Source: Chloroflexota bacterium
GTDB lineage: Bacteria; Chloroflexota; UBA6077; JACCZL01
Reading direction: 5' to 3'
Assembly (NCBI GenBank): GCA_013695975.1
Contig: JACCZL010000351.1
Coordinates: 1 to 5,529 of the forward strand
Length of the DNA stretch: 5,529 nt
The notes beneath the pieces are model-generated. The model did no database searches. It had not been told where the DNA came from and saw only the letters and a program-made list of their open reading frames with translations. Made by a program: the position numbers and the translations under genes. Positions 1 through 5,529 of the stretch are shown here, piece by piece; position 1 is the first letter of the stretch; each line of letters starts with the position of its first letter.

Positions 1-1
1 G

Positions 2-208
<207 letters not shown>

Positions 209-447
209 CCGAGGCCCTCGCGGACACCGTGAGACGACTTCTCTCATCTGTTTCGACCTAGTTCTGCGACGATGAGCGGTCGTATGTCGTCCACGTCGAT
301 GTACGCGGCGCGGCGACGAAGCCAGCTGACGGGCCCTGACGCTGGTCACGCAGGGGTAGCTTGGGCGCAGGTGGTGCAGTGACCCGTTGAGACCGCCATC
401 ACGGCATGAGTGCGTGAACGAACCACAACCCCGGGGCAACACCAGCC
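209..447. other. Convergent intergenic gap, no gene supported
   Basis: These 239 bases lie between the ends of two convergent genes. I found no strong hairpin with a T-tract that would serve as a bidirectional terminator; the best inverted repeat is only CCAGC/GCTGG (322-326 and 341-345). A 36-codon ATG frame on the + strand (272-382) has no ribosome binding site. On the - strand, 244-345 is open for 33 codons and reads protein-like near its end (AAYIDVDDIRPLIVAELGR) before a TGA. It has no credible start, so it might be the decayed C-terminal end of a lost gene or chance in GC-rich DNA. Confidence 0.5.
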
Positions 448-1686
448 CTACCTGGCAGGCACCTGCGCCGGCGCTCGCGGCGGCGCCGCCACCCCGTCGC
501 AGCGTAGCACCTGACCCTCGGGCGTGGCCGGCGGAGGAGCACCGGGAGGAGAGGTGCTGTTGACCGCGACATAGAGGTTGCCGGCTCGGTCGAAGGCGAT
601 GCCGTTCGGCAGGTTCAGGCCGTCGGCCACGACCTGGGTGGTCCCGTTCGGCAGCACGCGCACCACGCTGCCCGGCTTGATGCTGGGTGGGTCATCAGGT
701 CCAGTGAACTCGATACCGGCCGTGAGTTGCGAGACGTAGAGCATCCCGTCCGGGCCGAAGGCCATCGAGACGACCATTGTCAGCCCAGTCGCCGTATCGC
801 TGAGCTCGCCACGCGGCGTCACGCGCAGCACTTTCGCTCGGCCCGGTGGGAAGGGAAAGCCCGTGAGCAAGCCGAGGTAGATGCTGCCATCGGGCCCGAC
901 CGCGACAGCAGTCGGGACCGGATCCATCTCCGGCCGGTCGGCGCGGTCTGGGTTGGCGAGCGGCTCATCCGGGCCGATGATGCCCACTGGGAGCTCCTCA
1001 CGAGAGATCGGCAGGCCGGGGATGACTGCCACCAGACTGACCTGCCCGGTGCGCGGGTCGACCCGGTACAGCGCGTTGCCGGCGGCATCGGCCACGTACA
1101 GGTTGCCGTCGGCGCCGAGCGCCAGGCCGTACAGATTGGACTCGACCTGGTAGGGGTCGGGGTTGTTGGCCTTTTCGTAGGCGAGTAGATCGGCCACCTT
1201 CGAGACGGCGCCGGTCCGCGGGTCGATCCGCACCACCGAGCCCTCGTGAGACAGCGGCGCCACGCGCGAGGTCGCGTCCGCCGGCCCCCCGACCGCCAGC
1301 CACAGCATCCCACCCGCGGCGACGAGACCGGCCGGGCCCGCGAAGCCATCGGCTTCATACGAGGGCAAGCCGCCGGCGACGACCGTCTTGATCCCCCCGG
1401 GGCCAATCCGCGTCACCTGCCCCGTCAGGCCGCGCGTTCCGGGCTCATCGTCGTCGTCCGGTCCGGCAGGCAGCACCTCCGCGCCACCCGAGCCGGCCTC
1501 AGACACATACACGGTCCCGTCCTCAGCGACTGCCAGAAACCGCGGGTTGACCAACCCACTGGCCACCACCGTCCCGCAGCGGCCCTGCGCGCTCACTCCC
1601 GTCGGTCCCCCGCCGACGCTCGTCAGAAGTCCGAGCAGCAGTACCGTGGTCACCAAGCCGTTCGTCGCGGGCCACCATGCCGCCAT
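448..1686 (-). CDS. Secreted six-bladed beta-propeller, ScyD/ScyE-like
   Basis: A 412-residue exported protein. The chosen start is ATG 1684-1686, with AAGGGAG five bases upstream; a further upstream in-frame TTG at 1744-1746 falls in the predicted -35 box and is rejected. Residues 1-33 form a signal peptide: a hydrophobic core around 11-21 (LVTTVLLLGLL) and a likely cleavage after VSA (33/34). Six blade motifs of the form D-G-x-hydrophobic-Y-V are spaced through the mature part at about 55-61, 126-131, 192-198, 265-271, 312-318 and 367-373. RVDPRTG and RIDPRTG turns lie between blades. This pattern matches NHL/SMP-30-like propellers and, in overall wording (FLAVAEDGTVYVSEAG, NLYGLALGADGNLYVADAAGN), the ScyD/ScyE family. 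ScyD and ScyE were named in cyanobacterial scytonemin clusters, but relatives are widespread and their function is unclear. An acidic loop PDDDDEP is at 76-82. The only mature cysteines are 37 and 396. The enzyme activity or ligand is unknown. Confidence 0.88.
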   Translation of the reverse strand: MAAWWPATNGLVTTVLLLGLLTSVGGGPTGVSAQGRCGTVVASGLVNPRFLAVAEDGTVYVSEAGSGGAEVLPAGPDDDDEPGTRGLTGQVTRIGPGGIKTVVAGGLPSYEADGFAGPAGLVAAGGMLWLAVGGPADATSRVAPLSHEGSVVRIDPRTGAVSKVADLLAYEKANNPDPYQVESNLYGLALGADGNLYVADAAGNALYRVDPRTGQVSLVAVIPGLPISREELPVGIIGPDEPLANPDRADRPEMDPVPTAVAVGPDGSIYLGLLTGFPFPPGRAKVLRVTPRGELSDTATGLTMVVSMAFGPDGMLYVSQLTAGIEFTGPDDPPSIKPGSVVRVLPNGTTQVVADGLNLPNGIAFDRAGNLYVAVNSTSPPGAPPPATPEGQVLRCDGVAAPPRAPAQVPAR

Positions 1687-1691
1687 CTTTT

Positions 1692-1698
1692 CTCCCTT
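1692..1698 (-). promoter_or_regulatory. Ribosome binding site fixing the propeller start
   Basis: On the - strand AAGGGAG sits five bases before ATG 1684-1686, and the signal peptide begins right after it. This favours the 412-residue start over the upstream TTG, which would add 20 residues rich in basic side chains ahead of the signal peptide. Confidence 0.75.
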
Positions 1699-1717
1699 TC
1701 CCTTGCCAGTCCGCGCT

Positions 1718-1746
1718 ATCGTACGCCGTGGCAGCCACAGAAGCAA
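1718..1746 (-). promoter_or_regulatory. Putative sigma-70-type promoter for the propeller gene
   Basis: Read on the - strand, TTGCTT (1741-1746) and TACGAT (1718-1723) are separated by exactly 17 bases. Each matches four of six consensus positions, or close to it. Transcription would begin near 1711, leaving a leader of about 25 bases that contains the ribosome binding site. The DNA just upstream (1741-1800) falls to about 48 percent G+C, unusual here and typical of a promoter. It implies that the propeller gene is expressed apart from the operon to its right. The call rests on consensus matching only. Confidence 0.5.
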
Positions 1747-1889
1747 GCAACAAAATCGGGCCTGGTCAAATCACGAGCTCTTAGAGCCAGACAAAACCCT
1801 GCTCTCCGGCCTGACCCGGGCAGCCGCTACGCCAGCGGTCGCGAGTCAGCGGTCGGCCCACCGTGGGGCACTCAGTCGGCGAGGCCGCC
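1747..1889. other. Upstream region of the propeller gene with paired 8-bp repeats
   Basis: No gene is supported here. The part nearest the promoter is AT-richer. Further out, CAGCGGTC occurs twice in direct orientation (1833-1840 and 1847-1854), a 14-base period. The first copy overlaps a small hairpin, CCGCT/AGCGG (1824-1828 and 1834-1838, five-base loop). Such an arrangement could be a regulator site but no known operator is recognised. Confidence 0.35.
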
Positions 1890-1939
1890 GGCCGCGCGGG
1901 GGCGGAACATTATCTCTCCACAGCCCCGCCGGCGCGGCC
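1890..1939 (-). terminator. Imperfect GC hairpin after the last operon gene
   Basis: GGCCGCGC (1890-1897) can pair with GCGCGGCC (1932-1939). After a four-base bulge on one arm, GGGG (1898-1901) can pair with CCCC (1924-1927), leaving a loop of about 22 bases. The right arm directly abuts the stop codon of the 96-residue gene at 1940. There is no T-tract beyond the hairpin on the - strand, so it is not a classical intrinsic terminator. It could still be an end-of-transcript or RNA-protecting structure. GC-rich DNA makes chance pairing likely. Confidence 0.3.
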
Positions 1940-2230
1940 CTACCCCGTGGTTCGCGCCGTCATCGCACCGACAGAGAAGCCGGCCAGATAGGTCGGGGCG
2001 CCTGCTCTGGACCAATCGGTCACGACGACGATCTCGATCTGATCTCCCTCGCACACTTGCCGCTGGAGTCGCTCCAGCAAGGCCTGATCGAGCACCGGCG
2101 TCCATTGCACATGGACCTTCTGCTTGCCATCCGGGCGGTGCAGCCGCTTCTGCCACGCCAGCAAGGGAGGATCGCCCGCCACGATCCCGGCCACGGTGAC
2201 TTCCGTCGCCACGCTCTCGGGCTGGGTCAT
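1940..2230 (-). CDS. Small hypothetical protein (96 aa)
   Basis: I do not recognise this family. The start at ATG 2228-2230 is well supported by GGGGAGGTGA ending two bases before it, the best Shine-Dalgarno in the window; an earlier in-frame ATG at 2273-2275 lacks one and would overlap the preceding gene. The 96-residue product has no signal peptide or membrane segment and one cysteine. It begins MTQPESVATEVTVAGIVAG, then has a basic stretch (RLHRPDGKQKVHVQW), a charged helix (LDQALLERLQRQV) and a hydrophobic strand followed by a short polar segment (IEIVVVTDWSRAG). Alternating strands around one helix could fit a small beta-barrel such as an OB-fold, but this is speculative. It follows the 177-codon gene by 34 bases and is probably co-transcribed with it as the last gene of the operon. 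Confidence 0.72.
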   Translation of the reverse strand: MTQPESVATEVTVAGIVAGDPPLLAWQKRLHRPDGKQKVHVQWTPVLDQALLERLQRQVCEGDQIEIVVVTDWSRAGAPTYLAGFSVGAMTARTTG

Positions 2231-2232
2231 GC

Positions 2233-2242
2233 TCACCTCCCC
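2233..2242 (-). promoter_or_regulatory. Strong ribosome binding site of the 96-aa gene
   Basis: On the - strand GGGGAGGTGA precedes ATG 2228-2230, with five bases between GGAGG and the start codon. It lies in the 34-base gap after the upstream stop codon and decides the start of the small gene. Confidence 0.8.
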
Positions 2243-2264
2243 GCGGGTGTTGCCCGCGGCGCCC

Positions 2265-2798
2265 TCACGATGCACCGCGATCAGGGAGCCGCTGCTCTAG
2301 CGGCGGCAGGTCAGAGGGTGGCCCGCCGGTGCCGCCGATCTCGAGCAGCTCCGAGACCCGCAAGTCGAAGATCCCGATCTGATTATACCGGCGCGCGAGC
2401 CCCACCGCTTGCTCTCGGCTTGGCAGGGTGCTCGCCACGTCAAGGTACGTGTCGCCATCGTCCCGGTTGAGCCACGTCCCGACGTTGTTGCGTGGATCTT
2501 CGAGCAAGTCGAGATTGTCGACGATGAAATGCTGAACAATCTCCGGATCCAGCTCCTCCTGACTCAGGATCCTACTGCGTTCCGGGTAGACTGAAACCGC
2601 GTACAATGGCTCACCCGAAAGATCACCGAAATATACGTTGAACGTCGATCCGCCGTGGGTTCGGTGAAGCGCCGAGATCTGCCGCGACGCCTCATCCACC
2701 GGGATCATCGAAGGCAACGGTTCGGACGGATTCGACAGGAACTCGGCTACATCGATTCCTCCACCCTCCCTGCCTGTGCCGAGTGGATCACGAATCAA
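2265..2798 (-). CDS. Unrecognised hypothetical protein, up to 177 aa, start uncertain
   Basis: I cannot name this family. The longest frame starts at TTG 2796-2798, overlapping the dehydrogenase gene by 11 bases, but has no clear Shine-Dalgarno. ATG 2706-2708 would give 147 residues and also lacks one. In the 177-residue numbering the protein-like core runs from about 31 to 159. It holds NVYFGDLSGEPLYAVSVYPE (54-73), an acidic helix with DNLDLLEDPRNNVGTW (94-109), GDTYLDVASTLPSREQAV (115-132), YNQIGIFDL (138-146) and GGTGG (155-159). That looks like a compact soluble alpha/beta domain without membrane segments or cysteines. The pattern GTW-TYLDV-YNQ-IFDL-GGTG recalls short conserved proteins seen in phage and mobile-element contexts, though I cannot confirm this. 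G+C over 2461-2700 is about 57 percent, well below its neighbours, hinting at transfer or different codon use. Its place behind the dehydrogenase suggests co-transcription. Confidence 0.68.
   Translation of the reverse strand: MIRDPLGTGREGGGIDVAEFLSNPSEPLPSMIPVDEASRQISALHRTHGGSTFNVYFGDLSGEPLYAVSVYPERSRILSQEELDPEIVQHFIVDNLDLLEDPRNNVGTWLNRDDGDTYLDVASTLPSREQAVGLARRYNQIGIFDLRVSELLEIGGTGGPPSDLPPLEQRLPDRGAS
2747..2774 (-). promoter_or_regulatory. Strong Shine-Dalgarno followed by ATG-TAG inside the 177-codon frame
   Basis: Read on the - strand, GGGAGGGTGGAGGA leads to ATG (2750-2752) at about the right spacing, but the next codon is TAG (2747-2749). The ATG is out of frame with the 177-codon gene. 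This may be a start-stop minigene that holds ribosomes, or the real start of the downstream gene displaced by a one-base error. It could also be an SD serving an ATC codon at 2754-2756, or chance. Confidence 0.35.
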
Positions 2799-3855
2799 CA
2801 GTGCCCAGCTTGTCCAGGACGGCGTCGGTCATCTTGGTCGTCGCCGCCGTGCCGCCGAGGTCACGGGTCCTGACCGTGCCTTCGGCCAGGACCTCGGCGA
2901 TGGCGGCGTCAATGCGCTGCGACGCTTCGCGCTCGCCGAGCCAGTCGAGCATCAACGCGGCGGCGCGGATCGCCGCGATCGGGTTGGCGATCCCCTGGCC
3001 GGCGATGTCGGGGGCCGAGCCGTGGATCGGCTCGAAGAGGCTCGGGTTACGGCGGGTCGGGTCGAGGTTCGCGCTCGCGGCCAGGCCAATCCCGCCGACG
3101 ATCCCGGCCGTCAGGTCCGAGAGGATGTCGCCCATCAGGTTGCTTGCCACGATCACGTCGTAGGCCGCCGGCCGCGCCAGCAGGTACATCGCCATCGCGT
3201 CGACGTTGACCCGCTCGCTCTGGACGTCCGGGTACTCGGCCGCCAGCTCGGCGAAGACGTCGACCCAGACGCCCATCACCTGGCCGAGCGCCGAACCCTT
3301 GGTGACGCAGGTCAACTGCCGCCGGCGGGTTCGGGCCAGCTCGAAGGCGAAGCGGATCGTCCGCTCGGCCCCCGCCCTGGTCACGACGATCGCCTGCATC
3401 CCCAGCTCGAGCGGGGTGCCGACGTGGAGGCGCCCGCCCATGCCGCTGTACTCACCCTCGGTGTTCTCGCGCACGATCTGGAGATCGATATCGCCCGGCT
3501 CGCGCAGCGGCGAGGCGACGCCCGGCAGCAGCCGCGCGGGCCGCAGGTTGACGAACAGCCCCAGCTCCTTCCGGAAGCGGTGGAGCATCCCCTGACCGGT
3601 GACGTGCTCCGGAACGCGGGCCGGGTCGCCATGGGCCCCGAAGTAGATCGCGTCACAGCCCCGCAAGCGGTCAATGGCGTCGGCGTCCATCGCCGCGCCG
3701 GTCCTGAGATAGTGGCCTGCTCCCCAGGGGTACTCCTGCCACTCGAAGCGGCAGACTCCCTCCCGCTCGAACGCGGCGAGGACTCGCCGCCCCTCGGCGA
3801 CGACCTCGGGACCGATGTGGTCGCCGCCGACCAGGGCGATCCGATAACGCTGCAT
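2788..3855 (-). CDS. Isocitrate/isopropylmalate-family dehydrogenase, tartrate/malate-like
   Basis: A complete 355-residue cytoplasmic enzyme of the family that oxidatively decarboxylates 2-hydroxy acids with NAD and a divalent metal. All expected catalytic residues are visible. R95, R105 (NLRP) and R129 are for substrate carboxylates; Y136 (ENTEGEYSGMGG) and K186 (VTKGSA) for catalysis; D219 (NVDAM), D243 and D247 (NLMGDILSDL) for the metal. EPIHGSAPDIAG (275-286) is the cofactor loop, and its Asp283-Ile284 is the NAD-preferring form. The N-terminal motif reads GGDHIGPEV, with His13 where most members have Gly. The pocket helix, GMLHRFRKELGLF (89-101), lacks the paired leucines that recognise the isopropyl group in LeuB and is closer to tartrate/D-malate dehydrogenases, so leuB is unlikely. 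Substrate remains unknown. The start is supported by GGGAGGT five bases upstream. The gene follows the GGT-family gene by 13 bases. Confidence 0.9.
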   Translation of the reverse strand: MQRYRIALVGGDHIGPEVVAEGRRVLAAFEREGVCRFEWQEYPWGAGHYLRTGAAMDADAIDRLRGCDAIYFGAHGDPARVPEHVTGQGMLHRFRKELGLFVNLRPARLLPGVASPLREPGDIDLQIVRENTEGEYSGMGGRLHVGTPLELGMQAIVVTRAGAERTIRFAFELARTRRRQLTCVTKGSALGQVMGVWVDVFAELAAEYPDVQSERVNVDAMAMYLLARPAAYDVIVASNLMGDILSDLTAGIVGGIGLAASANLDPTRRNPSLFEPIHGSAPDIAGQGIANPIAAIRAAALMLDWLGEREASQRIDAAIAEVLAEGTVRTRDLGGTAATTKMTDAVLDKLGTVDS

Positions 3856-3860
3856 CAGCG

Positions 3861-3867
3861 ACCTCCC
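3861..3867 (-). promoter_or_regulatory. Ribosome binding site of the dehydrogenase
   Basis: GGGAGGT on the - strand lies five bases before ATG 3853-3855 and begins one base after the stop codon of the upstream GGT-family gene (3869-3871). This arrangement is typical of translationally coupled operon partners. Confidence 0.8.
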
Positions 3868-3868
3868 A

Positions 3869-5529
3869 TCAGTAACCGGCGGCGATCGCCGGCCGGAACG
3901 GGTCGACGCCGCCGTGGAGCCGCCCGGTCTCCGGGTGGATCAGAATGCCAAGCGGCGTCGAGAAGTTGGCCCCATAGAAAGACTCCTCGACCACTCGGAG
4001 CCGATGGCCCATCGCCTCCAGGGCCCGGGGGACGGACTCCGGAAAGCGCCCGTCGACCAGCAGGTCGCGCCCGCTGCAGTCGATCCGCGGCGCGGCGATG
4101 GCGTCCTGGATGCCCATCCGGTAGTCGACGACGTTGACGACCACCTGGGCCATCGCGTTGACGATCCTCAGCCCGCCCGGCGCGCCGACGGCCAGCAAGG
4201 GGCGGCCGTCCCGCAGGAGCAGCAAGGGCGTCATGTTGTTCAGCCCCCGCTTGCCCGGCGCCAGGGAATTGGGCCGGCCGTGCTCGGGGTCGAACCAGAG
4301 CATGGCGTTGTTGAGCAGCACACCCGTCCCCGGGACGATCACACCGGACCCGAAGAGGTTCACCAGGGTCTGGGTGAGGCTCACGACGTTCCGCTCGCCG
4401 TCCACCGCGCAGACGTGAGTGGTGGACCGGTCACCACTCGCCCCGAACACGCCCGCGACCGGAGCCTCCGACGCGAGCCTGCCCGACTCGAAGGCCCACG
4501 GGTCACCCGGTTCGACCACGGCGGCCGCCCGCTCTGGGTCGATCCGATCGCGAAGCGCCCGAGCATACGCCTTGGACAGCAGGCCGCTCCATGGGACTGC
4601 CGCCTGCTTCGGGTCGCCGACGTAACGATACCGATCGGCGAAGGCGCGTCGGAACGCCTCGGCCTGCCGGTGTACGCTCTCCGGTGTGCCGGCGCCAGAT
4701 CGCGCCAGGTCGAAGCCTTCGAGGATGTTGAGACTCTGGAGGGCCGTCACCGCGCCGCAAGCGCCGGGCACCCCCACGACCTGATGGCCGCGATAGTCTG
4801 TGGTCAGCCCCCCGTCGACCAGCGTGGCGCGGTAGGTCGCCAGGTCCTCCTCCGAAACCAGGCCCCCGTGTTGCCGCATCGCCTCGCCGATCGTCCGCGC
4901 GATGGCCCCGCGGTAGAAGGCATCCGGGCCTTCCCGCGCGATCGCCCGCAGCGTCCGAGCCAGATCGGGCTGGATCAGGCGAGCGCCCGGATTGTTGCCG
5001 TCCACCGGCCGAGGCGGGAACCCGCCGGGCAGGAAGACGGCGGCGCTGGCCGGAAATTGGCTCAGGATCTGCATGCTGACGGCGATCTGGAGCGACGTAG
5101 TCCACGCCGGGACGAACCCCTCCTCGGCGAAGCGGATGGCCGGGCCGAGCGCCTCGCTCAGGGACACGGTCCCAAACCGCTCCAGGGCAAGCGCGAGCCC
5201 GCGGACCAGGCCCGGCACCGCCACCGCTCGGTAGCCGCTGACGTTGGCGTCGTCCTTGACCTTGCGCCAGCCGAATCGACTCGATCCCGCCCCGCGCTCC
5301 AGCTCGTAGCTGTCGGCGGTGGCTGCCAGTGGGGCGTCCATTGCGAAGTCGACGACCACGTTCCGCCCCGTTGCCGCCTGATGGACGATCATCATCCCGC
5401 CGCCGCCGAGCCCGCTGGCGCCGGGCTCGACCACCCCCAGGGTGAACGCGGTCGTCACCGCCGCGTCGACGGCGTTGCCGCCCCGCTTCAGCGCCGCCAG
5501 CCCGGCCTCGACCGCGAGCGGGTGCTTCG
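3869..5529 (-). CDS. Gamma-glutamyltransferase-family Ntn hydrolase (5' end cut off)
   Basis: The reading frame runs off the right edge, so the GTG at 5456-5458 is not the start: codons upstream of it encode HPLAVEAGLAALKRGGNAVD, the conserved N-terminal GGT block. The visible 552 residues lack roughly the first 20 or more, including any signal peptide, so location is unknown. Family members cut themselves into two subunits at a threonine that becomes the nucleophile. Here it is T369 in STTHVCAVD (codon 4421-4423), leaving a 184-residue small subunit, the usual size. The second conserved threonine, T387, and the oxyanion region GAPGGLRI (448-455) are kept. The residues that bind gamma-glutamyl in the E. 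coli enzyme are mostly replaced: R114 by A62, N411 by V389, Q430 by A408, D433 by W411, and S462-S463 by N430-N431. The lid loop is about ten residues shorter. It is therefore a family hydrolase or acylase of uncertain substrate, not a safe ggt. Confidence 0.92.
   Translation of the reverse strand, partial: KHPLAVEAGLAALKRGGNAVDAAVTTAFTLGVVEPGASGLGGGGMMIVHQAATGRNVVVDFAMDAPLAATADSYELERGAGSSRFGWRKVKDDANVSGYRAVAVPGLVRGLALALERFGTVSLSEALGPAIRFAEEGFVPAWTTSLQIAVSMQILSQFPASAAVFLPGGFPPRPVDGNNPGARLIQPDLARTLRAIAREGPDAFYRGAIARTIGEAMRQHGGLVSEEDLATYRATLVDGGLTTDYRGHQVVGVPGACGAVTALQSLNILEGFDLARSGAGTPESVHRQAEAFRRAFADRYRYVGDPKQAAVPWSGLLSKAYARALRDRIDPERAAAVVEPGDPWAFESGRLASEAPVAGVFGASGDRSTTHVCAVDGERNVVSLTQTLVNLFGSGVIVPGTGVLLNNAMLWFDPEHGRPNSLAPGKRGLNNMTPLLLLRDGRPLLAVGAPGGLRIVNAMAQVVVNVVDYRMGIQDAIAAPRIDCSGRDLLVDGRFPESVPRALEAMGHRLRVVEESFYGANFSTPLGILIHPETGRLHGGVDPFRPAIAAGY

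Noticed and set aside
272..382. A 36-codon ATG frame on the + strand in the gap
   Set aside because: No ribosome binding site, no recognisable motif and nothing else to distinguish it from chance.
1687..1746. An upstream TTG start giving the propeller 20 more residues
   Set aside because: The TTG overlaps the predicted -35 box, no Shine-Dalgarno precedes it, and the extension would bury the signal peptide. ATG 1684-1686 has a good ribosome binding site.
1747..1939. A riboswitch or small RNA in the gap upstream of the propeller
   Set aside because: No known riboswitch core is recognisable and the predicted leader is only about 25 bases, too short to hold one.
1246..2199. A 317-codon open frame on the + strand
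   Set aside because: Very arginine-rich translation typical of a frame shadow in GC-rich DNA; it conflicts with the propeller and the 96-residue gene.
1388..2470. A 360-codon open frame on the + strand spanning the propeller start, the gap and the two small genes
   Set aside because: It crosses a promoter region and three genes on the other strand, has low-complexity R/P/S/A composition, and shows no family motif.
2788..3855. Naming the dehydrogenase leuB
   Set aside because: No leuC or leuD nearby, and the helix that recognises the isopropyl side chain is different; only the catalytic core is shared.
2776..4137. A 453-codon open frame on the + strand
   Set aside because: It lies antisense across the well-supported dehydrogenase and GGT-family genes. 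Its translation is arginine- and proline-rich with no recognisable motif, as expected for a GC-rich antisense shadow.
5456..5458. GTG as the start of the GGT-family gene
   Set aside because: The frame stays open to the window edge and encodes the conserved GGT block KHPLAVEAG and KRGGNAVDAA upstream of it, so the gene is cut by the window.

Overview
This is a high-GC bacterial window. Sampled stretches of the larger genes run near 70 percent G+C, with local drops to about 50 percent. It reads as ordinary chromosomal sequence from a high-GC soil or thermophilic bacterium. The secreted ScyD/ScyE-type propeller, the UvrA-like tail and the GGT/dehydrogenase types would suit Chloroflexota (Thermomicrobia-like) or an actinobacterium. 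That placement is inference from protein flavour only. I see no rRNA, tRNA, CRISPR array, insertion sequence or phage structural gene.

Layout. The + strand enters with the last 68 codons of a UvrA-like ABC ATPase (2-208). After a 239-base convergent gap everything is on the - strand. Read in transcription order, from right to left, there is a gamma-glutamyltransferase-family Ntn hydrolase that runs off the right edge (3869-5529), an isocitrate/isopropylmalate-family dehydrogenase 13 bases later (2788-3855), an unrecognised 177-codon gene overlapping its end (2265-2798), and an unrecognised 96-codon gene 34 bases further on (1940-2230). An imperfect GC hairpin follows that last stop codon. Next comes a 253-base gap, its left end filled by a recognisable promoter, and then a separately transcribed gene for a secreted six-bladed beta-propeller (448-1686).

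How they may work together. The hydrolase and dehydrogenase are packed so tightly that the ribosome binding site of the second abuts the stop codon of the first, so they are probably co-expressed. The hydrolase keeps the autocatalytic threonine of its family but has replaced nearly every residue that holds a gamma-glutamyl group. The dehydrogenase keeps all catalytic residues of the metal- and NAD-dependent 2-hydroxyacid oxidative decarboxylases, but its side-chain pocket differs from that of isopropylmalate dehydrogenase. A catabolic pair acting on an unidentified amide and a hydroxy-dicarboxylic acid is a reasonable inference, not a demonstration. The two small downstream genes have no function I can name. 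The 177-codon gene is distinctly lower in G+C than its neighbours and has an unusual start region containing a strong Shine-Dalgarno followed by ATG-TAG.
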